From Massilia sp. erpn (GTDB lineage Bacteria > Pseudomonadota > Gammaproteobacteria > Burkholderiales > Burkholderiaceae_D), in NCBI RefSeq assembly GCF_024400215.1, contig NZ_CP053748.1, forward strand, positions 2,604,001 to 2,668,000: 64,000 nt of DNA, given 5' to 3'. Position numbers and translations under genes: made by a program. This document shows positions 33,429 to 43,318 of this stretch, in pieces. The stretch's first letter is position 1. Every line of letters starts with the position of its first letter. A model generated the notes under the pieces. It worked only from the letters and a program-made list of their open reading frames with translations, did no database searches and had not been told where the DNA came from.

Positions 33429-33457
33429 TTGCAAGCCGGTAGGGCTTTCCCTACACT
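33429..33457 (+). promoter_or_regulatory. Candidate sigma-70 promoter for TRAP binding protein 1
   Basis: TTGCAA (33429-33434), 17-bp spacer, TACACT (33452-33457). The palindrome GTAGGG-CTTT-CCCTAC (33439-33454) overlaps the spacer and -10 box and could be an operator. The start codon is 66 bp downstream. Confidence 0.4.
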
Positions 33458-33522
33458 GTCTCCAGCATAACAAAGCTGTAAGGTTTTCCGTCACGCAGAA
33501 AAATCCTTAGGAGACATATTGC

Positions 33523-34614
<1,092 letters not shown>

Positions 34615-34631
34615 GCCCGCTACAGCCCAGC

Positions 34632-34679
34632 CCGTGTCCGATTGGTGCCAGGCACCGATCGGGCACCGATCGGACACGG
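34632..34679. repeat. GTGTCC/GGTGCC palindrome family, copy 3, with internal duplication
   Basis: Arms 34632-34649 and 34662-34679 are inverted copies with one mismatch in 18. The centre is enlarged by a tandem repeat of GGCACCGATCG (34651-34661 and 34662-34672). It lies between the convergent binding-protein and carboxypeptidase genes, and its right flank (ACTCGGCCGT) matches that of copy 1. Confidence 0.65.
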
Positions 34680-34693
34680 ACTCGGCCGTGGGA

Positions 34694-35818
34694 TCAGGCG
34701 CGCAGCGAGCGCAGGATCGGTTGCAGCACGGCGGCGCCGAGCTTGGCGCTGCGGGCGCCGTTCCAGCCGCGTTCCTCGTCCGGGTCGTTGGCGTTGTCCT
34801 TGAACGGCAGTTCCAGGGTCAGCGACAGGCAGCCGAACAGGTGGGTGATGTGGGGCGAGCCCATGCTTAGCACCTCGGGCGTGAAGGGGCCGTCGGGGTA
34901 GCCGAATTCATCCTGGAAGTCGGGGCTGGCCACCTTGAAGTCGGCGATGAAGCGGTCTTGCGCGGCTTTCTGCTCGGCCGTGAAGTTTTCCAGCGAGTCG
35001 CTGCCGGCCACGAAGACGTACGGCAAGCCTTCGTCGCCGTGCACGTCGAGGAAGAGGTCGCAACCGATTTCCTGCATCTTCTGTTTGACCAGGAACACTT
35101 CCGGGCTGCGTTCCATGCTCGGCGTATTCCATTCGCGGTTCAGGTTGGCGCCGGCCGCGTTGGTGCGCAGATTGCCGCGCACCGAGCCGTCCGGATTCAT
35201 ATTCGGCACCACGTAGAACACGGCATCCTTCAGGCACTGGCTGGCGTACGGGTCGGCCGGGTCGAGCAGGGCTTCGAGCATGCCTTCGACGAACCACTCG
35301 GCCATGGTTTCGCCCGGGTGCTGGCGCGCGATGACCCAAACCTTTTTCTCGGCGTCGGGATCGCCGACCACCAGCAGGTTCATGTCGCGGCCTTCGACCG
35401 TGCTGCCCAGGTCCACCAGCTGGGCCAGCGGCGAGAGCTGGGCGCTGTCGAGCAGGGACAGGTGGCGTTCCCACGAATACGGCTCGAAGTAGGCGTAGTA
35501 GACGCTGTCGAACTCGGGCGCATGCTCGACCGTCATCACCTTGCCGTCATAGCTGGTCGGCACGCGGAACCAGGTGTCGCGGTCGTAGCTGGCCACGACC
35601 TGGTAATCCTTCCAGCCGTCCGGATAGGCGGCCTGGCCGGCGTTGAGGAAGCGGATGGTGAGCGGCACCGCTTGCGCGCCCTGGACGCGGAAGTAGAACC
35701 ACTGGGTGATGTCGGCGTGGGAATCCTTGCGGATGTTCAGGTCGATGTCGCCGGCGCTGGTCACGCTGACGACGTCGATGGCGCCAGCGTCGAACTGGCT
35801 GCTGATTTTGATAGACAT
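34694..35818 (-). CDS. M14-family carboxypeptidase, cytosolic (Nna1/AGBL-like)
   Basis: A 374-aa zinc carboxypeptidase with no signal peptide. Residues 1-120 are the beta-sandwich domain found before the catalytic domain in cytosolic carboxypeptidases. The zinc ligands are seen in RQHPGETM (His and Glu) and FLDVHGDEG (His), the substrate-binding Asn-Arg in GANLNREW, and the catalytic Glu probably in LTLELPFKDN near the C-terminus. Eukaryotic relatives trim C-terminal glutamates; bacterial targets are unknown. An open frame continues upstream to 37174 but that is antisense to the second binding-protein gene. The start is the ATG at 35816-35818. Confidence 0.85.
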   Translation of the reverse strand: MSIKISSQFDAGAIDVVSVTSAGDIDLNIRKDSHADITQWFYFRVQGAQAVPLTIRFLNAGQAAYPDGWKDYQVVASYDRDTWFRVPTSYDGKVMTVEHAPEFDSVYYAYFEPYSWERHLSLLDSAQLSPLAQLVDLGSTVEGRDMNLLVVGDPDAEKKVWVIARQHPGETMAEWFVEGMLEALLDPADPYASQCLKDAVFYVVPNMNPDGSVRGNLRTNAAGANLNREWNTPSMERSPEVFLVKQKMQEIGCDLFLDVHGDEGLPYVFVAGSDSLENFTAEQKAAQDRFIADFKVASPDFQDEFGYPDGPFTPEVLSMGSPHITHLFGCLSLTLELPFKDNANDPDEERGWNGARSAKLGAAVLQPILRSLRA

Positions 35819-35995
35819 TGTGTGTCCCTGGCTGGTGGATAAGGCGCCCGGCGGCGCAAAGGCGACATGATACCGCCTCGCCGCGCCGAGTGCATCCGCG
35901 CGCCTGATGCATCTGACAATCTTTCCGCTGAAACAGCTACAATGAAGCGGCAGCAGCGCGATTCGATGACACACAAGAATACATTGGAGACATCT

Positions 35996-37078
35996 ATGCA
36001 ACGCCGTTCCTTCCTGCAGCATACCGCCCTCGGTGCCGGCGCCAGCGCGCTGGCCGTGCCGGCCCTGGCCCAGGGCGGCCAGGTCAATTGGCGCCTGGCC
36101 TCGAGCTTCCCGAAAACCCTGGACACGATTTACGGCTCGGCCGACCAGTTCGTCAAGCGCGTGGCCGAACTGACGGGCGGCAAATTCCAGATCCGCCAGT
36201 TCGCCGCCGGCGAGATCGTGCCCGGCCTGCAGGTGATGGATGCGGTGCAGGCGGGCACGGTGGAGATGGGCCACACGCCGGCCTACTACTACTTCGGCAA
36301 AGACCCCACCTTCTGCTTCGACTGCGCCGTGCCCTTCGGCCTGACCTCGCGCCAGCAGACGGCGTGGATGGACCAGGGCGGCGGCCGCGAGCTGCTGCGC
36401 GAATTCTACAAAGGCTACGGCATCATCAATTTCCTGGCCGGCAATACCGGCACCCAGATGGGCGGCTGGTACCGCAAGGAGATCAAGACCGTGGCCGATA
36501 TGAAGGGCTTGAAAATGCGCGTGGCCGGTTTCGCCGGCCGCGTGATGGAACGCATGGGCGTGGTGCCGCAGCAGATTCCGGCCGGCGACGTCTACGCCGC
36601 GCTGGAAAAAGGCACGATCGACGCCGCCGAGTGGGTCGGCCCCTACGACGACGAAAAGCTCGGCCTGGTGCGCGTGGCGCCGCACTACTACACGCCGGGC
36701 TGGTGGGAAGCGGGGCCGCAGCTCTCCTTTTACGTGAATATCAAGGAGTGGGATAAGCTGCCCAAGGAATACCAGGCCGCGCTCGAAGCGGCCAGCTACG
36801 AATGCCACGTCAGCATGCAGGCCGACTACGACGCCAAGAACCCGGCCGCCCTGGCGCGCCTGATGAAAAACGGCGCCAAGCTGCACAGCTTCTCGAAAGA
36901 GATCATGGACGCGGCCTACAAGACGTCCACCGCCGTGATGGAGGAGGAAGCGGCCAAGAACGCCAAGTTCAAGAAGATCTACGAACCGTGGAAGCGCTTC
37001 CGCCAGGACCAGAACCAGTGGGCCTCGGTGGCCGAAGCGACCATGCAGAACTACCTGATCAGCATCGGTCGCCGCTGA
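35996..37078 (+). CDS. TRAP transporter solute-binding protein (DctP type, Tat-exported), copy 2
   Basis: A 360-aa paralogue of the binding protein at 33523-34614; long blocks are identical (for example EKGTIDAAEWVGPYDDEKLG and the last 30 residues bar a few). The signal MQRRSFLQHTALGAGASAL is twin-arginine. The ligand arginine lies in KGLKMRVAGFAGRVMERMG. I chose the ATG at 35996, preceded by TTGGAGA; upstream in-frame starts precede the Tat motif by too much. A -10-like TACAAT at 35938-35943 with CTGACA upstream may be its promoter. The copies may bind different ligands for one permease. Confidence 0.88.
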   Translation: MQRRSFLQHTALGAGASALAVPALAQGGQVNWRLASSFPKTLDTIYGSADQFVKRVAELTGGKFQIRQFAAGEIVPGLQVMDAVQAGTVEMGHTPAYYYFGKDPTFCFDCAVPFGLTSRQQTAWMDQGGGRELLREFYKGYGIINFLAGNTGTQMGGWYRKEIKTVADMKGLKMRVAGFAGRVMERMGVVPQQIPAGDVYAALEKGTIDAAEWVGPYDDEKLGLVRVAPHYYTPGWWEAGPQLSFYVNIKEWDKLPKEYQAALEAASYECHVSMQADYDAKNPAALARLMKNGAKLHSFSKEIMDAAYKTSTAVMEEEAAKNAKFKKIYEPWKRFRQDQNQWASVAEATMQNYLISIGRR

Positions 37079-37195
37079 GCAGCTTAGGGGGCGAGCCGTC
37101 TTGCGTGTGCAGCGTGGTGCCGTGCTGGATGGTTCGCTGCAGTTTCGTTGCGATTGATGGAGTAGAGGGTGCATACCTCGCTACTGCAAGGCAAC

Positions 37196-37327
37196 GCCTC
37201 GTTTTGCCTAATTGTGCCGCGCTTTCGCCTCGTTTTCTGCTCGGATGGAAGGAACTTCCCTCTGAGGGCGCATATCCAACAATTATCCAAACGAGGCAAC
37301 GCGAGGCGCAAAAATGCAAAACGAGGC
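37196..37327. promoter_or_regulatory. Four-copy GCCTCGTTTT box array around the RHH/RAMA gene start
   Basis: The 10-bp box GCCTCGTTTT occurs exactly at 37196-37205 and 37227-37236. Its reverse complement occurs at 37318-37327 (exact) and 37288-37297 (one mismatch). Spacing within each pair is 31 and 30 bp, and the pairs face each other. The last box covers codons 2-5 of the next gene. The arrangement suits a ribbon-helix-helix autorepressor. Confidence 0.5.
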
Positions 37328-37778
37328 AATGGTCGTAGAGGTCAAACCTGACCTCTATATCGAGTTGGCCCTGCAACTGCACAAGACCGGCGACGGCAAC
37401 CGGCTCAATGAAGTGGTGTCCGAAGCCCTGCGCGACTGGCTGGTGGCGCGCAACGGTGGCCGCCAGAGCCCGCGCGGCTATCAGTGGAAAGACGTGTATC
37501 TACCCGACGGCACCGAGCTGCGCCTGCGCTATCAGGGTGAGTACTACTACGCTGAAGTGCGCGGCGACCGCCTGATGTACGCCGGCGCAACGACTTCGCC
37601 CCGCGCCTGGGCCTTGCAGGTGACAGGCAGCGTGCGCAACGCCTGGCGTGATATCTCGATACGCCGTGGCGCGCGCGGCACCTGGGTGCGCGCCGCCCTG
37701 TGGCGCCAGCAGGCCAAGGTCGAACGCTGGCTGCCCTATACCGACCGCCGCCTCGCCGCCCGCCGCTGCACCGATTGA
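37314..37778 (+). CDS. Putative DNA-binding protein: ribbon-helix-helix plus RAMA-like domain
   Basis: A 154-aa basic protein not matched to a named gene. Residues about 6-45 (MVVEVKPDLYIELALQLH, then NRLNEVVSEALRDWL) have the beta-strand and two-helix pattern of ribbon-helix-helix proteins. Residues about 58-115 (DVYLPDGTELRLRYQGEYYY, YAGATTSPRAWALQVTGSVR, then a closing W) resemble the RAMA domain, which occurs with restriction enzymes and methyltransferases and is thought to read DNA modification. The start at 37314 has GAGG 7 bp upstream; ATG 37329 is a weaker alternative. It stands alone between the TRAP and paa loci. Both domain calls are by eye. Confidence 0.65.
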   Translation: MQNEAMVVEVKPDLYIELALQLHKTGDGNRLNEVVSEALRDWLVARNGGRQSPRGYQWKDVYLPDGTELRLRYQGEYYYAEVRGDRLMYAGATTSPRAWALQVTGSVRNAWRDISIRRGARGTWVRAALWRQQAKVERWLPYTDRRLAARRCTD

Positions 37779-37784
37779 GAAGAC

Positions 37785-38711
37785 CTAATCGAGTCCGCCA
37801 AAGCGCTGGTAAAACGCAGCATCGGCCTCCGGCGCCGATGCATCCTCGCGGTGCAGGGCGCGCATCAGATGCTCCTCGGCCTCGCGGTACAGCGCGCGGT
37901 ACAGCGCGCGCGCCAATTCGTAGGCCGCCGCGCCCGGCCACGGCTCGGGCAGCAGCGCCATCGGCAGATGCGGATCGTGCAGCTGCACGCGCCGGTAAGC
38001 GTGGATCAGCAGGGTGCGCGCCACAAAGGCCTGCTCCGCCGTCATCTTCAGCCCATCCTCGATCAGGTCGAGCAGCGGCGCGAAGTGGACCAGAAACTGG
38101 CGGTAGCCATCCACCACGCCCGACAGATCCCAACCCTCGGCCACCAGCTCGCCCAGCGGCCGCGCCTTCATGCCCGGCGCCTCGGCCGCCTTGCAGACAA
38201 ACACCTTGTCCTGCAAGCGGCAGCGTTCGAGCAGCGCCTGCAGCGCCTCGCCATCGCCCGCCGGATGCCCTGCGATGCCGGGCGCGATCAGGCAATAACC
38301 CTCCCACAGCAGCTCCTTGCGCAGCGCGCCGCGTTCGGCCGCATCCAGGCCGCTGCTGCCCAGCACCAGCGTCCACTGGCCATCCCAGTCATTGTGCAGC
38401 GGCGCATACACGCGCCGGTAAGCGCGGCTGAAACGCTGCATGGCCTCGGGCGTGATCGCATACGCGCTGCGCCGGCCGTCGCGCTGGGCGCCCAGCCAGC
38501 CTTCCTGCGCCAGCCGGAACACCGAGGTGCGCAGCAGGCGGTCGTTGACGCCGAACGGCGCCAGCAGATCGATCAGGCTGCCCATCCACGCCGTGCCGCC
38601 GTGCGGCACGATGGCGTCGCCGAATATGGTGGTCAGCAGGGATTTCGAGCGCGGCGGATCGGCCGCCAGAAAGCCCGCGATCCATTCGCTCATCTTCTGT
38701 TTATTTTGCAT
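37785..38711 (-). CDS. paaX: Phenylacetate operon repressor PaaX
   Basis: GntR-like repressor of phenylacetate catabolism that is released by phenylacetyl-CoA. The 308-aa length is right. The N-terminal block PRSKSLLTTIFGDAIVPHGG and the winged helix with LLRTSVFRLAQEGWL are diagnostic, followed by the PaaX central and C-terminal domains (KARPLGELVAEGWDLSGVVDGY contains the usual WDL motif). The start is unsure: ATGs at 38720, 38711 and 38693 are in frame. It is divergent from paaA, about 120 bp away, so it can control both directions. Confidence 0.9.
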   Translation of the reverse strand: MQNKQKMSEWIAGFLAADPPRSKSLLTTIFGDAIVPHGGTAWMGSLIDLLAPFGVNDRLLRTSVFRLAQEGWLGAQRDGRRSAYAITPEAMQRFSRAYRRVYAPLHNDWDGQWTLVLGSSGLDAAERGALRKELLWEGYCLIAPGIAGHPAGDGEALQALLERCRLQDKVFVCKAAEAPGMKARPLGELVAEGWDLSGVVDGYRQFLVHFAPLLDLIEDGLKMTAEQAFVARTLLIHAYRRVQLHDPHLPMALLPEPWPGAAAYELARALYRALYREAEEHLMRALHREDASAPEADAAFYQRFGGLD

Positions 38712-38744
38712 AAGCCACATTCTATACAACAGTATTGATGAGAT

Positions 38745-38791
38745 ACGGAAAATTTATGTGACACAAAAAATCAGTATGCAAACGAAAATTT
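38745..38791. promoter_or_regulatory. paaX-paaA intergenic repeats, candidate PaaX sites
   Basis: The AT-rich divergent promoter region holds a direct repeat, ACGGAAAATTT at 38745-38755 and ACGAAAATTT at 38782-38791, 37 bp apart. Each is next to a TATG/TATC-like extension. The sequence does not match the E. coli PaaX site closely, so assignment to PaaX rests on position. Confidence 0.35.
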
Positions 38792-38832
38792 GTATCGTAT
38801 TATCGCTTTATACCTAAAATCGGAGACATGCC

Positions 38833-39822
38833 ATGTATGCGCAAATGGTGGAAACCGGTCTGAAAACCGTCCGCAGCCAGGACGAGATGGGCGCTGAGGA
38901 GCGCGCCTTCCAGGACCGTATCGATGCCGGCGTCAAGATCGAGCCGAAAGATTGGATGCCGGAAGCATACCGCAAAACGCTGATCCGGCAAATCTCCCAG
39001 CACGCCCACTCGGAAATCGTGGGCCAGCTGCCGGAAGGGAACTGGGTCACGCGCGCGCCTACGCTCAAGCGCAAATCCATCCTCTTGGCCAAGATCCAGG
39101 ACGAGGCGGGCCACGGCCTCTATCTCTACAGCGCCGCCGAAACCCTGGGCGTCTCGCGCGATGAACTGCTGGCCGCCCTGCATGCCGGCAAAGCCAAATA
39201 CTCCAGCATCTTCAACTACCCGACCCTGAGCTGGGCCGATATGGGCGCCATCGGCTGGCTGGTCGACGGTTCCGCCATCATCAACCAGATCCCGCTCTGC
39301 CGCTGCTCCTACGGCCCATATGCGCGCGCCATGATCCGCGTCTGCAAGGAGGAATCCTTCCACGCCCGCCAGGGCTACGACATCATGCTGAGCCTCGCGC
39401 GCGGCACGCCCGAGCAGAAAGCCATGGCCCAGGATGCGCTCAACCGCTGGTGGTGGCCCTCGCTGATGATGTTCGGCCCCTCGGACGCCGATTCCGTCAA
39501 CAGCGCCCAATCGAGCCAATGGCGCATCAAGCTGTTCTCCAACGACGAGCTGCGCCAGCGCATGGTCGACCAGACCGTGCCCCAGGCCGAATTCCTCGGC
39601 CTGACCGTCCCCGACCCCGACCTGAAATGGAACGCGGCGCGCGGCAGCTACGATTTCGGCGCCATTGACTGGTCCGAATTCCACAACGTCCTGAAGGGCA
39701 ATGGCCCCTGCAACCGCGAGCGCCTGCGCACCCGCGTCAAGGCTTACGACGATGGCGAATGGTTCCGCGACGCGCTGGTGGCCTACGCCGACAAACATAC
39801 CGACAAAAAGGCTGCGGCCTGA
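38833..39822 (+). CDS. paaA: 1,2-phenylacetyl-CoA epoxidase, catalytic subunit PaaA
   Basis: A 329-aa catalytic subunit of the PaaABCDE bacterial multicomponent monooxygenase, which epoxidises the ring of phenylacetyl-CoA using O2. The carboxylate-bridged di-iron ligands appear in [18 protein letters not shown] (ExxH) and [13 protein letters not shown] (ExxH). GGAG lies 8 bp before the ATG. It is the first gene of the twelve-gene plus-strand paa operon and is followed by paaB after 12 bp. Confidence 0.95.
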   Translation: MYAQMVETGLKTVRSQDEMGAEERAFQDRIDAGVKIEPKDWMPEAYRKTLIRQISQHAHSEIVGQLPEGNWVTRAPTLKRKSILLAKIQDEAGHGLYLYSAAETLGVSRDELLAALHAGKAKYSSIFNYPTLSWADMGAIGWLVDGSAIINQIPLCRCSYGPYARAMIRVCKEESFHARQGYDIMLSLARGTPEQKAMAQDALNRWWWPSLMMFGPSDADSVNSAQSSQWRIKLFSNDELRQRMVDQTVPQAEFLGLTVPDPDLKWNAARGSYDFGAIDWSEFHNVLKGNGPCNRERLRTRVKAYDDGEWFRDALVAYADKHTDKKAAA

Positions 39823-39834
39823 GGAGACAGCAAG

Positions 39835-40119
39835 ATGAGCAAGGAATGGCCTCTGTGGGAAGTGTTCATCCGCAGCCAGCATGGTCTGGCGCACAAGCAT
39901 GTGGGCAGCTTGCATGCGCCCGACGCGGAAATGGCGATCAATAACGCGCGCGACGTCTACACCCGCCGCAATGAAGGCGTCAGCATCTGGGTCGCGCGCG
40001 CCGCCGATATCGTCGCCAGCAGCCCGGGTGACAAGGGCGCCCTGTTCGAACCGGCCAACAGCAAGGTATATCGCCACCCGACCTTCTTCCCCATGCCGGA
40101 AGAAGTGAAGAATCTGTGA
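39835..40119 (+). CDS. paaB: 1,2-phenylacetyl-CoA epoxidase subunit PaaB
   Basis: A 94-aa small structural subunit of the epoxidase. The opening WPLWEVFIRSQHGLAHKHVG and the ending HPTFFPMPEEVKNL are diagnostic. It is required for complex assembly or activity in characterised systems but has no catalytic residues. GGAGA precedes the start, and its stop overlaps a possible GTG start of paaC (GTGA). Confidence 0.95.
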   Translation: MSKEWPLWEVFIRSQHGLAHKHVGSLHAPDAEMAINNARDVYTRRNEGVSIWVARAADIVASSPGDKGALFEPANSKVYRHPTFFPMPEEVKNL

Positions 40120-40127
40120 GCGCCGCC

Positions 40128-40880
40128 ATGGACCACAAAGTCAATTACCTGCTGCGCCTGGGCGACAACGCCCTGGTGCTGAGCCAGCGCCTGTCCGAAT
40201 TGTGCGGCAAGGGGCCGGCGCTGGAGGAGGACATGGCGCTGACCAATGTCTCGCTCGACCTGCTGGGCCAGACCCGCATGTGGTTCAGCTATGCCGCCGA
40301 ACTGGAAGGCCTGGGCCGCAACGAAGACCAGATCGCCTTCCTGCGCGATGCCCACGACTTCAAGAACCTGCTCCTGGTCGAGCAGCCCAATGGCAATTAC
40401 GCCGATGTGCTGATGCGCCAGTTCTATTTCGACACCTGGCACTACTTCCAGATCGGCGCCCTGTGCCAATCGTCGGATGTGCGCATCGCCCAGATCGCGG
40501 AAAAATCGCTGAAGGAAGTGACCTACCATCTGCGCCGCAGCGGCGACCTGATTGTGCGTCTGGGCGACGGCACGGAACTGAGCCACGCCCGCGCGCAAAC
40601 GGCGGCCAACGAGCTGTGGATGTATACCGGCGAAGCCTTCAACTACGACGCCGTGGACGAAGCCATGGTGGCCGCCGGCATCGCCCCCGCCGCGGCCAGC
40701 CTGCGCAGCCAGTGGTTCGACCACGTGGCCGACATCTTCGGCGAAGCCACGCTCACCATGCCGCCGGTCGAAGCCTGGATGCAGCAGGGCGGCAAGCAAG
40801 GCCGCCACAGCGAGCACCTGGGTTATCTGCTGGCCGAGATGCAGTTCCTGCAGCGCGCCTATCCCGGCGCCGAGTGGTGA
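40128..40880 (+). CDS. paaC: 1,2-phenylacetyl-CoA epoxidase, structural subunit PaaC
   Basis: A 250-aa ferritin-like subunit that forms the stable AC core with PaaA but lacks a working di-iron site. Typical segments are YLLRLGDNALVLSQRLSELC at the N-terminus and EVTYHLRRSGDLIVRLGDGT in the centre. I start at ATG 40128 (MDHKVNYLL); a GTG at 40116 overlapping the paaB stop would add MSAA. The stop overlaps the paaD start as ATGA. Confidence 0.94.
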   Translation: MDHKVNYLLRLGDNALVLSQRLSELCGKGPALEEDMALTNVSLDLLGQTRMWFSYAAELEGLGRNEDQIAFLRDAHDFKNLLLVEQPNGNYADVLMRQFYFDTWHYFQIGALCQSSDVRIAQIAEKSLKEVTYHLRRSGDLIVRLGDGTELSHARAQTAANELWMYTGEAFNYDAVDEAMVAAGIAPAAASLRSQWFDHVADIFGEATLTMPPVEAWMQQGGKQGRHSEHLGYLLAEMQFLQRAYPGAEW

Positions 40881-41422
40881 TGAACGCCCCCATGACAGAC
40901 CGCGCCGCCGCGGCGCTGAGCGCAGAGCAGATCTGGGCCTGGCTGAATGAAGTGTCCGACCCCGAAATCCCGGTGATCTCGGTGGTCGACCTGGGCATCG
41001 TGCGCGATGTGCAGGTCACGGGCCGTTCGGCCTGCACCGTCACCATCACGCCGACCTACTCGGGCTGTCCCGCCATGCAGGTGATCGAGCAGGCCGTGCA
41101 CGCGGCGCTGCGCGGCCACGGCGTCGATTACGTCACCGTCGCCACCCGCCTCTCGCCCGCCTGGACCACCGACTGGATGAGCGAGCGTGGCAAGGCGCGC
41201 CTGACCGGCTACGGCATCGCGCCGCCGGCCGAGCGCGTGATCGACATCAGCAATCTGAAGGCCGGCGTCAGTCGCCGCGCCCAGCCCGCGCTGAAAGTCG
41301 TCTGCCCGCACTGCGGCTCGCCCCATACGGAACTCACCAGCCAGTTCGGCTCCACGCCCTGCAAAGCCCTGTACAAATGTATGGACTGCCAGGAGCCTTT
41401 CGACTACTTCAAGTGCCATTGA
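40880..41422 (+). CDS. paaD: Phenylacetate epoxidase maturation protein PaaD
   Basis: A 180-aa MIP18/DUF59-type protein thought to help deliver Fe-S or di-iron centres to the epoxidase. The N-terminal domain carries DPEIPVISVVDLGIVRDV and the SGCPAMQ cysteine. The C-terminal zinc-ribbon-like segment has CPHCGS and CMDCQEPFDYFKCH, a feature of PaaD compared with other DUF59 proteins. The ATG overlaps the paaC stop by four bases, so translation is coupled. Confidence 0.93.
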   Translation: MNAPMTDRAAAALSAEQIWAWLNEVSDPEIPVISVVDLGIVRDVQVTGRSACTVTITPTYSGCPAMQVIEQAVHAALRGHGVDYVTVATRLSPAWTTDWMSERGKARLTGYGIAPPAERVIDISNLKAGVSRRAQPALKVVCPHCGSPHTELTSQFGSTPCKALYKCMDCQEPFDYFKCH

Positions 41423-41426
41423 GACC

Positions 41427-42509
41427 ATGAGCAAATTCTATTCATTGTCCGTCGCCGGCGTGCAGCATGAAACGCGCGACTGCATCACCGTCACCTTCGC
41501 CGTGCCGCCGGAACTGGCCGCCAGCTTCCACTACCAGCAGGGCCAGCACCTGACCCTGCGCGCCCGGATCGGCGAGGAGGACGTGCGCCGCTCCTATTCC
41601 ATCTGCTCCGCCGTGCAGGACGGCGCGCTGCGCGTGGCCATCAAGCGCACGCCGGGCGGACTGTTCTCCAGCTGGGCCAACGACACATTGAAGCCCGGCG
41701 CCACCGTCGACGTCATGCCGCCCATGGGCCACTTCAATGTGGCGCTGGACGCGGCCAGCCGCCGCAACTACCTGGCTTTCGCGGCCGGCAGCGGCATCAC
41801 GCCCATCCTCTCCATCATCAAGACCACCTTGCTGACCGAGCCGCGCAGCAGCTTCACGCTCTTTTACGGCAACCGCGCCTCGTCCTCGGTGATCTTCAAG
41901 AACGAGTTGATGGAGCTGAAGGACACTTATCTGGAGCGTCTGAATATCGTCTACGTGATGAGCCGCGAGCAGCAGGACATTGAACTGTTCAACGGCCGCA
42001 TCACCAAGGAAAAATGCCAGCAGTTCCTGCAGCACTGGGTCGACATCGCCGACTACGATGTGGCCTTCATCTGCGGCCCGGAAGACATGATGCTTGGCGT
42101 CTCCGCCGCCTTGCAGGAAGCCGGCATGCCGAAAGCGGATATCAAGATTGAACTGTTCGCCGCCAGCATTCCCAAGCACCAGCACCAGCCGCGCGCCGCC
42201 CTCGACGCCGCAGCTGCGCGCCATCTGACGGAAGTCACCGTCATCATGGACGGCAACGCCGCCACCTTCAGCATGGAGAAGGACAAGGAATCCGTGCTCG
42301 ATGCCGGCCTGCGCGCCGGCCTCGATATGCGCTACTCTTGCAAGGGCGGCGTGTGCTCGACCTGTCGCTGCAAGGTAGTGGATGGCAAGGTCGATATGGA
42401 CGTCAACTACGCTCTGGAGGATTACGAAATCGCGCGCGGCTTTGTGCTGAGCTGCCAGAGCTTCCCCGTCACGGACAAGCTCGTGGTCGATTTCGACCAG
42501 GGCGAATAA
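41427..42509 (+). CDS. paaE: 1,2-phenylacetyl-CoA epoxidase, reductase subunit PaaE
   Basis: A 360-aa reductase that passes electrons from NADPH to PaaA. The FAD-binding part has RRSYSICSA, the NAD(P)-binding part FAAGSGITPILSIIK and FICGPEDMM, and the C-terminal plant-type 2Fe-2S domain CKGGVCSTCRCKV plus a fourth Cys in VLSCQS. It starts 4 bp after paaD. Domain order FAD-NAD-ferredoxin is the expected one. Confidence 0.95.
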   Translation: MSKFYSLSVAGVQHETRDCITVTFAVPPELAASFHYQQGQHLTLRARIGEEDVRRSYSICSAVQDGALRVAIKRTPGGLFSSWANDTLKPGATVDVMPPMGHFNVALDAASRRNYLAFAAGSGITPILSIIKTTLLTEPRSSFTLFYGNRASSSVIFKNELMELKDTYLERLNIVYVMSREQQDIELFNGRITKEKCQQFLQHWVDIADYDVAFICGPEDMMLGVSAALQEAGMPKADIKIELFAASIPKHQHQPRAALDAAAARHLTEVTVIMDGNAATFSMEKDKESVLDAGLRAGLDMRYSCKGGVCSTCRCKVVDGKVDMDVNYALEDYEIARGFVLSCQSFPVTDKLVVDFDQGE

Positions 42510-42524
42510 ACCAAGGGACACGAC

Positions 42525-43316
42525 ATGAGCTACGAGAACATCCTGTTTGAAATCAAGGCCGGCATCGCCAAGCTGACGCTGAACCGCCCCGATAAGCTGA
42601 ACAGCTTCACCCAGGCCATGCACCGCGAAGTGCAGGACGCCCTGGCCAAGGTGCGCGAGGACAAATCGGTGCGCGTCTTCGTCCTCACCGGCACCGGGCG
42701 CGGCTTCTGCGCCGGCCAGGATCTGTCCGACCGTGCTGTGGAACCGGGCGCCCAGGGCGTGGACCTGGGCGAGTCGGTGGAAAAATACTATGCGCCCCTG
42801 GTGCTGGCGCTGCGCGAATTGCCCATGCCGGTGATCTGCGCCGTCAACGGCGTGGCTGCCGGCGCGGGCGCCAACCTGGCCCTGGCCTGCGACATTGTGG
42901 TTGCCGCCAAATCGGCCTGCTTCATCGAAGCCTTCTGCAAACTGGGCCTGATTCCCGACACCGGCGGCACCTGGATTTTGCCGCGCCTGGTCGGCCGCGC
43001 GCGCGCCACCGGCCTGGCCATACTGGGCGAAAAGCTCACGGCCGACCGCGCCGAGCAATGGGGCATGATCTGGAAATGCGTGCCCGACGAACTGCTGATG
43101 ACCGATGTCATGGCCATGGCCGAACACTTCGCCGTCGCGCCTACAAAGGGGCTGGCTTTCACCAAGAAAGCGCTGCAGCTCAGCTACGGCAATTCGCTGC
43201 AGGACCAGCTCAAGCTGGAAGGCGAAATGATGCGCGAACTCGGTTACAGCCACGATTACCGCGAAGGCGTGGACGCCTTCATCCACAAACGCACGCCGCA
43301 CTTCAAGGGGGAATAA
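42525..43316 (+). CDS. paaG: Ring-1,2-epoxyphenylacetyl-CoA isomerase PaaG
   Basis: A 263-aa crotonase-fold enzyme that converts the ring epoxide to the oxepin-CoA and isomerises a later intermediate. It has LTLNRPDKLNSF, the oxyanion-hole segments GRGFCAGQDLSDR and CAVNGVAAGAGANLALACD, and the PaaG-typical GLIPDTGGTW with the catalytic Asp. GQDL and this spacing favour PaaG over PaaF. GGGACACGAC precedes the ATG. No separate paaF hydratase gene is present in the cluster. Confidence 0.92.
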   Translation: MSYENILFEIKAGIAKLTLNRPDKLNSFTQAMHREVQDALAKVREDKSVRVFVLTGTGRGFCAGQDLSDRAVEPGAQGVDLGESVEKYYAPLVLALRELPMPVICAVNGVAAGAGANLALACDIVVAAKSACFIEAFCKLGLIPDTGGTWILPRLVGRARATGLAILGEKLTADRAEQWGMIWKCVPDELLMTDVMAMAEHFAVAPTKGLAFTKKALQLSYGNSLQDQLKLEGEMMRELGYSHDYREGVDAFIHKRTPHFKGE

Positions 43317-43318
43317 GC

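Noticed and set aside
35819..37174. Open minus-strand frame extending the M14 carboxypeptidase by about 450 residues
   Set aside because: It is the antisense shadow of the second TRAP binding-protein gene. The encoded sequence is low in family signal, and the carboxypeptidase has a full N-terminal domain starting at 35818.
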